In this document: piece by piece, positions 7,518 to 15,171 of the stretch
Position numbering within the stretch: position 1 is the stretch's first letter
How the letters are laid out: each line of letters opens with the position of its first letter
NCBI GenBank assembly: GCA_900763175.1
Contig: CAAFJI010000283.1
Span: 1-24,433, forward strand
Direction: 5' to 3'
From: Lachnospiraceae bacterium
GTDB lineage: Bacteria; Bacillota; Clostridia; Lachnospirales; Lachnospiraceae
Length of the DNA stretch: 24,433 nt
The notes under the pieces: generated by a model
The model's database searches: none
What the model saw: only the letters and a program-made list of their open reading frames with translations
Told to the model about the DNA's origin: nothing
Translations under genes and position numbers: made by a program

Positions 7518-8642
7518 TTAATTTTCCCTGATATATTCGTCCAAATTTTCCATATAACGCTGGTCACGCTCTACAGTAATCACCACCACATCCTCCGGAT
7601 GATACTTTTCCAGAAGCTCCGGAGTAAAATCATCAATACGCACAAATACCGTATATTTATACCGGTAAGGCAAAAACTTCTCCAAACGAAGACGGAAGGA
7701 ATCCCCTATTACCATCAGGGTTTTCTCATTTTCAGAATTGGACCGGAAGGTTTTCAGAACCTCCTCGCCCTCTTCTGACTCTTCCCTTTTCACCTTGTAG
7801 TGAACACCTGGATGGAAATTGCTAAGGCCGTATTCACGGTCATCATCCAGCTCCCGTAGTTTTCCTATCATTCTGGAAAGATCCCCACGGCAGGGATTGG
7901 TACCCTTTTCTATATCAATCTCCTCGATAGGCAGACAACTTCCTGTCAGATCCAGCGTAAGCTTCTCTGCCGTAATATACCCGCCAAGATTATTCATATG
8001 GGTATCATATTTTCGGAAAAGCTGGTATTCTTCTTTATAAGGCTGCAGATAGCCTCCCAGATAGTCAAACTCCACATCAGAATTTTCCTCCATATATCTG
8101 GAAAAAGCCTCTATCCTGGAATCTCCGGTTCCGACCACCTCCGGTTTATCCGGCATATACTCCGAATAAATACTTTCTTTATTCGGTGCCACATAATAAT
8201 GAAACTTCTCTACCCCATGCTCACTTAGCCAGTCACGGACCTTCTCTATTTTTCCGGAAATCTGTCTGCATTCCCCATCTGTATACAGATTGGTTTTCTG
8301 ATAATCTGCCATGGCATTTTCCCCCTCCTTGGAAGGCAGGTAAAAAAGCCAGTTATTCTCTCCGATTGTCACATCTCCAATCCTCGTACTTTGAAAAAGC
8401 TCGGTGTCTATGAAATTATTCAGATTCACAAAATAATTCTTAAACGGCAGGTGATCCTTATAAAAAGCTTCAAATTCTTTTGGGAATTCCTCCAGGGTTT
8501 CCCATGTAACCTTTGGAAATTCTGTCAGCGTTCTATTTTCATTATTTTCTGTATCAAAACAGTTATAGAAAGCTCCAAATATCAAATTTGGCAATATAAG
8601 GCTTCCTGTAAACAGTGCAATTAGTATCTTTGTTTTTTTCAT
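7518..8642 (-). CDS. DHHW/AlgJ-like O-acetylation protein
   Basis: A protein of 374 residues with an N-terminal signal anchor (TKILIALFTGSLILPNLIFG, about 4-23) and an extracytoplasmic domain. Features of the DHHW/AlgJ/AlgX SGNH-like family are visible: the conserved N-terminal NRTLTEFP (36-43), WLFYLPSKEG (98-107), YVAPNKESIY (150-159), D213-T-H215 in YDTHMNNLGG, and the nucleophile motif GDSF with S315. These supply the Ser-His-Asp set used to move acetyl groups onto a polysaccharide. It lies 10 bases after the MBOAT gene on the same strand, so the two form an operon, as usual for acetyl-transfer pairs. The start ATG has AGGA upstream. The polymer acetylated is not shown; no alginate genes are present, so a wall or capsule polymer is the likely target. 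Confidence 0.85.
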   Translation of the reverse strand: MKKTKILIALFTGSLILPNLIFGAFYNCFDTENNENRTLTEFPKVTWETLEEFPKEFEAFYKDHLPFKNYFVNLNNFIDTELFQSTRIGDVTIGENNWLFYLPSKEGENAMADYQKTNLYTDGECRQISGKIEKVRDWLSEHGVEKFHYYVAPNKESIYSEYMPDKPEVVGTGDSRIEAFSRYMEENSDVEFDYLGGYLQPYKEEYQLFRKYDTHMNNLGGYITAEKLTLDLTGSCLPIEEIDIEKGTNPCRGDLSRMIGKLRELDDDREYGLSNFHPGVHYKVKREESEEGEEVLKTFRSNSENEKTLMVIGDSFRLRLEKFLPYRYKYTVFVRIDDFTPELLEKYHPEDVVVITVERDQRYMENLDEYIREN

Positions 8643-8652
8643 ATCAATCCTA

Positions 8653-10068
8653 TTAAAACCTAAAATAAATAAACGGATTATAGCTGTTATTTTCCAATGC
8701 CATAACGCATAGCCAGAAAAGCAACATACACAACAAAATCCTTGGAACTGTCACCACACCGGCTGGCTGGATCATATCTGGCACACGCCTTCCCAGCTTT
8801 TCCCAGAAAATACGCCCGATTCCGCAAAGTAAGACTCCCATCAGGATAAGAAGAAGCATTTTTTTATCCAGATAAGCAGAAAGTGGAAGAATTCCTCCAT
8901 GCTGTACAAACATATTCCGCACATAGGAAGTGAAAACAGGCAGTTCCTCGGCTCTGAAAAGAATCCATCCGAAAAATACAACTATCATTGTATATCCCCA
9001 GCTCAGGACTGCAGGCAGCCGTGCCAGCTTTTTCCCCAGCCATACCCGTTCCAGGATTAAAAATGCCCCATAATACAATCCCCACAGAAGGAAGGTCACA
9101 CCAGCCCCATGCCAGATTCCGGTAAGGATAAACACAATAAGTAAATTCCGGTAGGTACGATACGCCCCCTTTTTGCTTCCTCCAAGGGGAATGTACACAT
9201 AGTCACGAAACCAGGAGGACAGGGAAATATGCCAGCGTCTCCAGAAATCACGAATAGAAGTGGCCACATAGGGGTAACGGAAGTTCTCCTGGAAATCAAA
9301 TCCGAACATTTTTCCAAGACCGATTGCCATATCGGAATAACCGGAAAAATCATAATAAATCTGCAGCATATAGAGAAAAGCCCCCAGCCACAACGTTTTT
9401 CTTGTTGCAGCTTCTGGTCCGTATTTATATATATTATCTACAACTTTAGCAAATGCATTGGCCAAAAGCACCTTTTTCCCAAGTCCCCATGTAAAGCGCA
9501 TCACCCCAGCTGCAAATTTCTCGAACGTAACCGTTCTCTTCAAAATCTGCCAGTTCATATCCTGGTATTTTACAATAGGCCCTGCAACCAGCTGTGGAAA
9601 AAAAGAAATGTACAAAAGCATATTTCCGTAATTATGCTGTGCTTCCGTCTCACCTCTGTATACATCTATAACATAGGAAAGAGCCTGAAACGTGTAAAAG
9701 GAAATTCCAATGGGAAGGGCTATTTCCGGAAAAGCGATGTGTTCCTCTCCTTGAAAAAACAAATTCCGAACAAGCTCCAAAATAAAGTTCAAATACTTGA
9801 AATATCCTAAAAGAAGCAGATTTCCGGTCACTGTCACACCCAGGATTCTCCCCCTCTTTACCGGATATTTTTCTATAAAAATGCCTCCTGCATAATTCAT
9901 GGTAACAGAAAAAAGCATGAGCAGAATATACCGGGGTTCTCCCCATGTATAGAACAGAAGGCTGAAAAATATAAGAACTCCATTCCGAAATTTCTGTGGG
10001 CTTACATAATAAATCAGTAATACCAGAGGGAGAAAGATCCACAAAAAAATCATTGAACTGAAAACCAT
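8653..10068 (-). CDS. MBOAT O-acyltransferase, AlgI-like
   Basis: A polytopic membrane protein of 471 residues that passes acyl (usually acetyl) groups across the membrane to an outside acceptor. Family marks are PIGISFYTFQALSYVIDVYRG (119-139), QLVAGPIV (159-166), YYDFSGYSDMAIGLG (238-252), FWRRWHISLSSWFRDYVYIP (275-294) and LTGIWHGAG (315-323), with H280 and H320 as the family's conserved histidines. About ten membrane segments are evident. I start at the ATG at 10068 (AAGGAG upstream); the frame runs open to 10290, but those 74 extra residues come from terminator and palindrome sequence. It is the first gene of the operon with the DHHW protein. It is close in form to AlgI/DltB-type enzymes, but the lack of dlt or alg genes argues for another surface polymer. 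Confidence 0.92.
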   Translation of the reverse strand: MVFSSMIFLWIFLPLVLLIYYVSPQKFRNGVLIFFSLLFYTWGEPRYILLMLFSVTMNYAGGIFIEKYPVKRGRILGVTVTGNLLLLGYFKYLNFILELVRNLFFQGEEHIAFPEIALPIGISFYTFQALSYVIDVYRGETEAQHNYGNMLLYISFFPQLVAGPIVKYQDMNWQILKRTVTFEKFAAGVMRFTWGLGKKVLLANAFAKVVDNIYKYGPEAATRKTLWLGAFLYMLQIYYDFSGYSDMAIGLGKMFGFDFQENFRYPYVATSIRDFWRRWHISLSSWFRDYVYIPLGGSKKGAYRTYRNLLIVFILTGIWHGAGVTFLLWGLYYGAFLILERVWLGKKLARLPAVLSWGYTMIVVFFGWILFRAEELPVFTSYVRNMFVQHGGILPLSAYLDKKMLLLILMGVLLCGIGRIFWEKLGRRVPDMIQPAGVVTVPRILLCMLLFWLCVMALENNSYNPFIYFRF

Positions 10069-10117
10069 CGTTTTCTCCTTTGCAAAACTTTTTAAATGTT
10101 GCTTTTTACAGTATAAC

Positions 10118-10335
10118 AAAAAAACCTCCTGTACACTAGAGCGTGTTTGAAAAATCATTCCTGCAATCTGCACGCCCCATTTTGCGGGACTTTTGTCCCG
10201 AATTCGGTTGTCGTAGCCCGCTACGACGCCCTCATCCGAGATAAAAGTCCCACAAACTGTGACGCACATCTTGCAGAAAGCATTTTCCAAACACGCTCTA
10301 GAGCATCCTATAAAAATGCTCCGGTGTACAAGAGG
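10118..10335 (-). terminator. FGGY kinase terminator split by element A
   Basis: On the minus strand the arm at 10335-10316 and the arm made of 10306-10301 plus 10138-10125 would form a 20-bp stem (two wobble pairs, one mismatch, loop of 9) ending directly at seven Ts (10124-10118). Element A lies inside the second arm. With the element present, a transcript could still fold, with the palindrome as a side arm. Confidence 0.75.
10137..10300. mobile_element. MITE-like palindromic element, copy A
   Basis: A 164-bp imperfect palindrome with terminal inverted repeats TAGAGCGTGTTTG and CAAACACGCTCTA, TA at both outer ends, and a centre GTCGTAG-CCCG-CTACGAC. It carries no transposase. The reverse complement is about 93 percent identical by eye to copy B at 19404-19568. 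The TA ends fit insertion at TA by a Tc1/mariner or IS630-type transposase acting in trans; that link is inference. Its minus strand is open in the frame of the MBOAT gene and makes a false N-terminal extension there. Confidence 0.85.
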
Positions 10336-10346
10336 TATCTGATATT

Positions 10347-11951
10347 TTACCAGATTTTAGAATCTACAGCTGCACGCTCAATGCTGATTCCTTTCATATA
10401 TCTGTCCATAAACATATTGAAGCCTTCCACGCCTTCTGGGTCAGGAGTCAGGGTACTTCCGTGATTTCCAGCGAAAACCTTGGTATCCAGGAAGTCTTCC
10501 AATGTTTCATTTCCATCCTTGTTGATCAAATAGGAAGCAAGAACTGCAATTCCCCAGGCACCACCTTCCCCTGCTGTCTCCATAACAGAAACAGGGGCAT
10601 TTACAGCATCCGCAAGAATCTGCTGGCCAACTCCCTTTGTTTTAAAAAGGCCTCCGTGTCCAAGAAGCCGGTCCACCTTCACTCCCTCTTTTTTAAACAG
10701 GATATCAAGTCCCACTCTCATGGCTCCAAGACAAGTGTACAGGTTTGTGCGCATAAAGTTTGCCAGATTAAAACGGCTCTCAGGGGAACGGACAAACAGC
10801 GGGCGTCCCTCTGTGAAGCCGGTCATGTGCTCGCCGGAAAAATAGCAATAGGAAAGAAGTCCACCGCAGTCAACGTCACCTTCCATTGCCTTATGATACA
10901 GAGTTCCAAACAGCCTGTTCATATCCACTTCCATTCCCATTGCCTCCGAAAATTCACGGAAAATATTTACCCAGGCATTCAGATCAGAGGTACAGTTGTT
11001 GGAATGTGCCATGGCTACCGGATGTCCGGATGGAGTTGCCACCATATCAATCTCAGGATAAGGAGCTGACAGTTCTTTTTCCAGTACAATGGAAGCAAAA
11101 ACAGAAGTTCCGGCAGAAACATTTCCAGTGCGTTTCGCCACACTGTTTGTAGCTACCATTCCCGTTCCGGCATCTCCCTCTGGAGGACACATGGGGATTC
11201 CGGCCTGGAGCCTGCCCGTTGCATCTAAAAGCTTCGCCCCTTCTTTGGTAAGGGTTCCGGCATCCTGGCCTGCTACAAGAGCTTTTGGCAAAATATCACG
11301 AAGCTTCCACGGAAATCCATAAGATGCCACAAGCTGGTCAAACTGCTGCACCATTTTTTCATTGTAGTCTTTTGTATTACTGTCTACAGGAAACATTCCG
11401 GCAACATCGCCGATTCCAAGAACTCTCTGACCTGTAAGTTTCCAGTGTACATAAGCTTCCAGTGTTGTAATGTAATCAATGTCCTTTACATGGGACTCCC
11501 CATTTAAAATTGCCTGATAAAGATGAGCAATGCTCCATCTCTGAGGAATATTGTACTGAAAAAGCTGTGATAACTTTCTGCTTGCTTCTCCTGTAATATT
11601 ATTTCTCCAGGTCCTAAAAGGAACCAGAAGTTTTCCCTCTTTATCAAATGGCATATAGCCGTGCATCATGGCGCTGATTCCAATGGCCCCAACACTTGTC
11701 AGCTCCACATCGTATTTTTCTTTTACATCCCTTGCCATCTGCTGATAGCAGTCCTGGATTCCGCTCCATATATCCTCCAGGCTGTAAGTCCACACCCCAT
11801 TCTCATAGCGGTTCTCCCATTCATGACCGCCTGATGCAATAGGCAGATTGCTGCTATCGATCAAAACTGCCTTGATCCTGGTGGAACCAAATTCAATTCC
11901 AAGCGCTGTTTTATTTGCCAGGATTTCCTGTCTTGCTTCTGCTTTTCCCAT
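10347..11951 (-). CDS. FGGY-family carbohydrate kinase (ribulokinase-like?)
   Basis: A 534-residue sugar kinase. It has two actin-like halves: the N-terminal phosphate loop GIEFGSTRIKAVL (18-30), SAMMHGYMPFD (93-103, sugar side), TWRNN (114-118), the likely catalytic base D260 in PPEGDAGTG, the second ATP segment GNVSAGTSVF (276-285), and the C-terminal HGGLFKTKG and GEGGAWGIAVLASY. It is clearly distinct from the xylulokinase at 19.6-21.0 kb (WRNN and PPEGDAGTG versus LWNDGRT and GAGDNAAAA). The architecture suits a pentulose kinase. From memory, clostridial arabinose regulons use such a divergent FGGY ribulokinase (AraK), so ribulokinase is a reasonable guess, not proven. It stands alone with its own promoter; no isomerase, epimerase or transporter is adjacent. 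GGGAGG lies eight bases before the ATG. Confidence 0.85.
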   Translation of the reverse strand: MGKAEARQEILANKTALGIEFGSTRIKAVLIDSSNLPIASGGHEWENRYENGVWTYSLEDIWSGIQDCYQQMARDVKEKYDVELTSVGAIGISAMMHGYMPFDKEGKLLVPFRTWRNNITGEASRKLSQLFQYNIPQRWSIAHLYQAILNGESHVKDIDYITTLEAYVHWKLTGQRVLGIGDVAGMFPVDSNTKDYNEKMVQQFDQLVASYGFPWKLRDILPKALVAGQDAGTLTKEGAKLLDATGRLQAGIPMCPPEGDAGTGMVATNSVAKRTGNVSAGTSVFASIVLEKELSAPYPEIDMVATPSGHPVAMAHSNNCTSDLNAWVNIFREFSEAMGMEVDMNRLFGTLYHKAMEGDVDCGGLLSYCYFSGEHMTGFTEGRPLFVRSPESRFNLANFMRTNLYTCLGAMRVGLDILFKKEGVKVDRLLGHGGLFKTKGVGQQILADAVNAPVSVMETAGEGGAWGIAVLASYLINKDGNETLEDFLDTKVFAGNHGSTLTPDPEGVEGFNMFMDRYMKGISIERAAVDSKIW

Positions 11952-11973
11952 TATAAAAACCTCCCGTTGTCTG

Positions 11974-11993
11974 CGAAATGCTGCTGCATTTCG
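11974..11993 (-). promoter_or_regulatory. Perfect dyad in FGGY kinase leader
   Basis: CGAAATGC and GCATTTCG form an 8-bp perfect inverted repeat with a 4-base loop. It lies between the promoter at 12026-12054 and the ribosome binding site of the kinase gene. It could be an operator or an RNA hairpin; the sequence does not decide which. Confidence 0.5.
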
Positions 11994-12025
11994 GTGCTGT
12001 TATTCTCGCAAATCGTAGTGTTTTT

Positions 12026-12054
12026 ATTATAATATCTCCAGACAAATGCGTCAA
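12026..12054 (-). promoter_or_regulatory. Sigma-A promoter of FGGY kinase gene
   Basis: Read on the minus strand: TTGACG, exactly 17 bases and a perfect TATAAT. Transcription would start near 12019, giving a leader of about 70 bases. Confidence 0.85.
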
Positions 12055-12129
12055 CATTGCTCTTTTTTCAGTCAGAACTTCCTATCCATACGCAAAAATT
12101 TTCATCTATTGGAAGATTTCCTTGGAAAA

Positions 12130-13149
12130 TTATAAAATTTCGATCAGCGCCTCAATGTCCTCCATTTTCGTCGCCCAGCTTGTGGCAAAGCGGACTACGG
12201 TATGTGTCTCATCATACTTTTCCCAGAAACCAAATTTCACTTTCTTTTCCAGTTCTGCCATTTGCTGATTTTCCAGAACCACGAAAATCTGGTTGGTTGG
12301 AGAATTCAGGAAAAACTGGTAACTCTTTTCTTTCAGTGAAGCTTTTAGCTTCTGTGCTGTTTCAATGGCATTTTTGCTTATTTTCAGATAAAGATCATCG
12401 GTAAACAATGTGTCAAACTGGATTCCAAGAAGTCTGCCTTTTGCCAGCAGTGCTCCCTGCTGTTTGATCATGGTAAAGAAATGTTTCGGTGCTTTTTTCG
12501 GGAATACAACAGCCTCTCCGCAAAGTGCTCCTACCTTAGTTCCGCCTATGTAAAAGACATCTGTATAGTGGGCAATGTCCTGTAGGGTTACATCCGTATC
12601 GGCAACAAGGCCATAGCCCAGTCTTGCTCCATCCAGGAAAAGAGGCAGCTCATACTCATGGCAGACGGCTGAGATTTCCTCCAATTCCTTTTTGGTATAA
12701 AGGGTTCCATACTCTGTTGGATGGGAAATATAAACCATACCTGGGAATACCATATGATCATAGCTTCCATCTGCATAGTAGGTCTGAAGATATTTTTCCA
12801 GGTCTGTGGCTGCTATTTTTCCATCATACTGTGGTAATGGCAGGACTTTGTGTCCGGTATACTCCACGGCCCCGGCTTCATGTGCATTTATATGTCCTGT
12901 TACTGCAGAAAGGACGCCTTCGTAACGTTTTAACACAGAGGCAATTACCACTGCATTTGTCTGTGTCCCGCCTACCAGGAAATAAACTTCTCCCTCTGGG
13001 CAGCCACAAGCTTTCTTTATCTTCTCTTTTGCCTGTTCGCAGTAAGGATCCAGTCCGTATCCGCATACCTTTTCCATATTCGTTTCCATAAGCCTTTTTA
13101 AAATGGCCTCATGTGCCCCTTCGCAATAATCATTTTCAAAGTATAACAT
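12130..13149 (-). CDS. ltaE: Low-specificity L-threonine aldolase
   Basis: A 339-residue PLP enzyme of fold type I that splits threonine (and allo-threonine) to glycine and acetaldehyde. Visible features are GGTQTNA (60-66, cofactor phosphate), H90 in GHINAHEAGA (stacks on PLP), HPTEYGTLY (143-151), D173 and R176 in FLDGARLGYGL, and the Schiff-base lysine K205 in YIGGTKVGA. The length is normal for the family. The start ATG has AGGAGG upstream, a hairpin just before it and a recognisable promoter. It is monocistronic, between the TtcA-like gene terminator and the FGGY kinase promoter. Glycine from this reaction links to one-carbon metabolism, as does fhs nearby, but they are not co-transcribed. 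Specificity for L-threonine versus other beta-hydroxy amino acids cannot be read from sequence. Confidence 0.9.
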   Translation of the reverse strand: MLYFENDYCEGAHEAILKRLMETNMEKVCGYGLDPYCEQAKEKIKKACGCPEGEVYFLVGGTQTNAVVIASVLKRYEGVLSAVTGHINAHEAGAVEYTGHKVLPLPQYDGKIAATDLEKYLQTYYADGSYDHMVFPGMVYISHPTEYGTLYTKKELEEISAVCHEYELPLFLDGARLGYGLVADTDVTLQDIAHYTDVFYIGGTKVGALCGEAVVFPKKAPKHFFTMIKQQGALLAKGRLLGIQFDTLFTDDLYLKISKNAIETAQKLKASLKEKSYQFFLNSPTNQIFVVLENQQMAELEKKVKFGFWEKYDETHTVVRFATSWATKMEDIEALIEIL

Positions 13150-13167
13150 TGTTTTTCCTCCTAGTCT

Positions 13168-13185
13168 GTCTCTGCCGTCAGAGAC
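13168..13185 (-). promoter_or_regulatory. Leader hairpin of threonine aldolase gene
   Basis: GTCTCTG and CAGAGAC form a perfect 7-bp stem with a CCGT loop directly upstream of the AGGAGG site. It may affect translation start or mRNA stability, or be an operator. Confidence 0.45.
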
Positions 13186-13197
13186 ACCATTGGTATC

Positions 13198-13226
13198 ATC
13201 ATATACCCGCCGGTTTCTTTTTACAA
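13198..13226 (-). promoter_or_regulatory. Promoter of threonine aldolase gene
   Basis: On the minus strand: TTGTAA, 17 bases and TATGAT, four to five matches in each box. It lies between the upstream terminator and the aldolase leader hairpin. Confidence 0.6.
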
Positions 13227-13251
13227 GATTATTGTGGTACAGAAATTTTCC

Positions 13252-13283
13252 AAAAAAGATACACCTGTTTTCGCAGATGTACC
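13252..13283 (-). terminator. Terminator of rhodanese/TtcA-like gene
   Basis: On the minus strand a 10-bp stem (13283-13274 with 13267-13258, two wobbles, loop CGAAAA) is followed immediately by six Ts. Confidence 0.9.
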
Positions 13284-13313
13284 TTCTGAATATGAATATA
13301 AAATTTATTTCTT

Positions 13314-14441
13314 TTACTCGTCATAATTCTCCAGGAAAGAATGACGTACTCCATGCTGTTTATAGCCCACAACGGTATCAATATTTACATTTTCTACGCT
13401 CTTAAAAATGTTTCCCTCTACAAAAGGATTTACTTCCTTTAATGTACGTATCAGTTCCTTAATTTCAACTCGCTTGGAACGATTTTCATTGTTGCAGGTG
13501 GTACAGGTATCTGTAAACTTGCAGGCACATTGGATAAAATGAAGGTCATTATAATCCCTCCATGCCTTGATATCATCCTCCCGTACCAGATATAAGGGCC
13601 TTATCAGTTCCATTCCCTCAAAATTCGTACTATGAAGCTTAGGCATCATAGTCTGAACCTGAGCACCATAAAGCATTCCCATCAGAATTGTCTCTATTAC
13701 ATCGTCGTAATGATGGCCCAAAGCAATCTTATTGCAGCCCATTTCCCTGGCAAATGCGTACAGATGTCCTCTTCTCATTCTGGCACAAAGATAACAGGGA
13801 GATTTCTCCACATTAAATACAGATTCAAAAATATCTGATTCAAAAATACGTATAGGAATATGGAGTTTTCTTGCATTTTCCTCTATCACCTTGCGATTCT
13901 CCGGGCTGTATCCAGGGTCCATTACCAGGAATTTCACTTCAAAATCAAATTTATTATGCAGCTTCAGTTCCTGAAAACATTTTGCCATAAGCATGGAATC
14001 TTTTCCGCCTGAAATACAGACTGCAATCCGGTCACCAGGCTTCACCAATTCATAGGTATTAATCGCCTTGGTAAACCTGGACCAGATTTTTTTCTTAAAT
14101 TTCTTACGGATACTGATTTCCACATCTTTAGCAATATCTTCCTGTTGTGAATTTTTCATCAAATCCATCAGCCAGGCAATATATCCTCTTTCCAGACTTA
14201 CTGCATCATATCCTTCCCGGCACAGCTGGTCTGAAACTTCTTTGCTGTTAATTCCACGACTGCAGCAGATCACCAGCTTTTTGTCTTTCGGCACCTTGGG
14301 ATTACCGGAAATCTCATCAGGCCTGCACGGCAATGCTCCTGGAATGACACCATGGGAAATCTCAATTTCATCTCTGATATCAATGATCACATAAGACTCC
14401 TGTGACAATTCCTTTAACTCTTCTATTGTAATACTGCTCAT
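13314..14441 (-). CDS. Rhodanese-TtcA-like tRNA thiolation fusion
   Basis: A 375-residue two-domain protein. Residues about 1-95 form a rhodanese domain (YVIIDIRDEIEISHG; candidate persulfide cysteine C60 in CCSRG). Residues about 125-375 form a PP-loop ATPase of the TtcA/TtuA kind: SGGKDS at 144-149, CYLC at 216-219, GHHYDD at 242-247 and a Cys cluster CACKFTDTCTTC at 305-316. TtcA-type enzymes use an Fe-S cluster and ATP to place sulfur on a tRNA base (2-thiocytidine at position 32 in the model enzyme). The fused rhodanese could supply the sulfur; this is inference. I start at the ATG at 14441; a TTG two codons earlier is also possible. It follows the DUF1700 gene by 23 bases, so they are probably co-transcribed. 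Which tRNA base is modified is not certain. Confidence 0.85.
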   Translation of the reverse strand: MSSITIEELKELSQESYVIIDIRDEIEISHGVIPGALPCRPDEISGNPKVPKDKKLVICCSRGINSKEVSDQLCREGYDAVSLERGYIAWLMDLMKNSQQEDIAKDVEISIRKKFKKKIWSRFTKAINTYELVKPGDRIAVCISGGKDSMLMAKCFQELKLHNKFDFEVKFLVMDPGYSPENRKVIEENARKLHIPIRIFESDIFESVFNVEKSPCYLCARMRRGHLYAFAREMGCNKIALGHHYDDVIETILMGMLYGAQVQTMMPKLHSTNFEGMELIRPLYLVREDDIKAWRDYNDLHFIQCACKFTDTCTTCNNENRSKRVEIKELIRTLKEVNPFVEGNIFKSVENVNIDTVVGYKQHGVRHSFLENYDE

Positions 14442-14464
14442 TTCCAAACCCTTTCCTCAAACAA

Positions 14465-14902
14465 TCATCTTTTGTTTTTTAGCAGTGAAATCACAAACAA
14501 AATCACTGCCAGCACTACGAAAAACGGAATCACAACTACCAAAATATGAAAAACAAAAAGTACCAGGATTAAGACGATCAAAATTCCAATAAGTTTGCTG
14601 TACCAGGTATCAAGCCGCCATATATGAACCTTTTTTCCTCCCGTGGCCTCCGTCTCCCTATTACTTCCTGCATAAGTGCTGTATTCTTCTGCCACACTCT
14701 GTCCGTTATCTGTGGCAAGCAAGGTCCTTGCGATCAGGCGGGGATCTCCAAGCTCCTCTAGCACTTCCTTTTCTGTGCGCCCATTTCTTACCTGGGACTG
14801 TATATAATCCTCATAGTAACGTATGTGGGCAGCAATTTTCCCCTCATGCATTTTCCCATTTAGCTGCTGCCTCAATATATCCAGAAATTCTATTCTGTTC
14901 AT
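14465..14902 (-). CDS. DUF1700 (HAAS domain) membrane protein
   Basis: A 145-residue protein. The N-terminal 65 residues match the HAAS/DUF1700 pattern: FLDILRQQLNG, then IRYYEDYIQSQVRNGRTEKE and the hallmark ELGDPRLIARTLL (50-62). A polar linker follows to about 100. Then come two close hydrophobic segments at about 103-140, ending in a basic KNKR tail. The family is usually paired with a PadR regulator; none is present beside it here. The ribosome binding site is weak (GAAG eight bases upstream). Its coupling to the tRNA thiolation gene just downstream may be only transcriptional. The cytoplasmic domain probably binds another protein; the role is unknown. Confidence 0.8.
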   Translation of the reverse strand: MNRIEFLDILRQQLNGKMHEGKIAAHIRYYEDYIQSQVRNGRTEKEVLEELGDPRLIARTLLATDNGQSVAEEYSTYAGSNRETEATGGKKVHIWRLDTWYSKLIGILIVLILVLFVFHILVVVIPFFVVLAVILFVISLLKNKR

Positions 14903-14934
14903 CTATTTTCTTCAACCTTTCTATAAATAAAGCC

Positions 14935-15036
14935 TGTTTGAAAAATCATTTTCTATTTTATCAATTCTTGTTATAGGGTGCAACTGTTCCTATCATTAAA
15001 TTTTAATAAAGTGCTCCTGGAGTGTGTTTGAAAAAT
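14935..15036 (+). repeat. Two remnants of the palindromic element ends
   Basis: The gene-free region 14903-15384 holds two short direct copies of the A/B element end. TGTTTGAAAAATCATT at 14935-14950 matches 16 bases of copy A, and GTGTTTGAAAAAT at 15024-15036 matches 13. Both point the same way and no right-hand end is seen, so they look like decayed or solo ends. The stretch between them is AT-rich with no gene. The remainder of this region is the fhs promoter and riboswitch. Confidence 0.5.
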
Positions 15037-15127
15037 TGAGATTCAAATTTTATATTGTCCCAAAAGCTTTGTGATTTTTCACAAAATTCAATGTAGTTTT
15101 TTGACAGTTATGCCATCTGTTAATTTC

Positions 15128-15156
15128 TTGACAAAATATTGTTTTTGTGATACAGT
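15128..15156 (+). promoter_or_regulatory. Sigma-A promoter of fhs
   Basis: A perfect TTGACA, 17 bases and TACAGT. The start point would fall near 15163, just before the riboswitch aptamer. Confidence 0.85.
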
Positions 15157-15171
15157 AAACTCATCAACTGA

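Noticed and set aside
10137..10464. Plus-strand open frames over element A and the FGGY gene end
   Set aside because: They arise from the palindrome and from antisense reading of the kinase gene; no ribosome binding site or family similarity.
10347..11951. FGGY kinase as a second xylulokinase or glycerol kinase
   Set aside because: It lacks the GGQMHG and LWNDGRT pattern of XylB and the glycerol kinase signature; its motifs fit a divergent pentulose kinase better.
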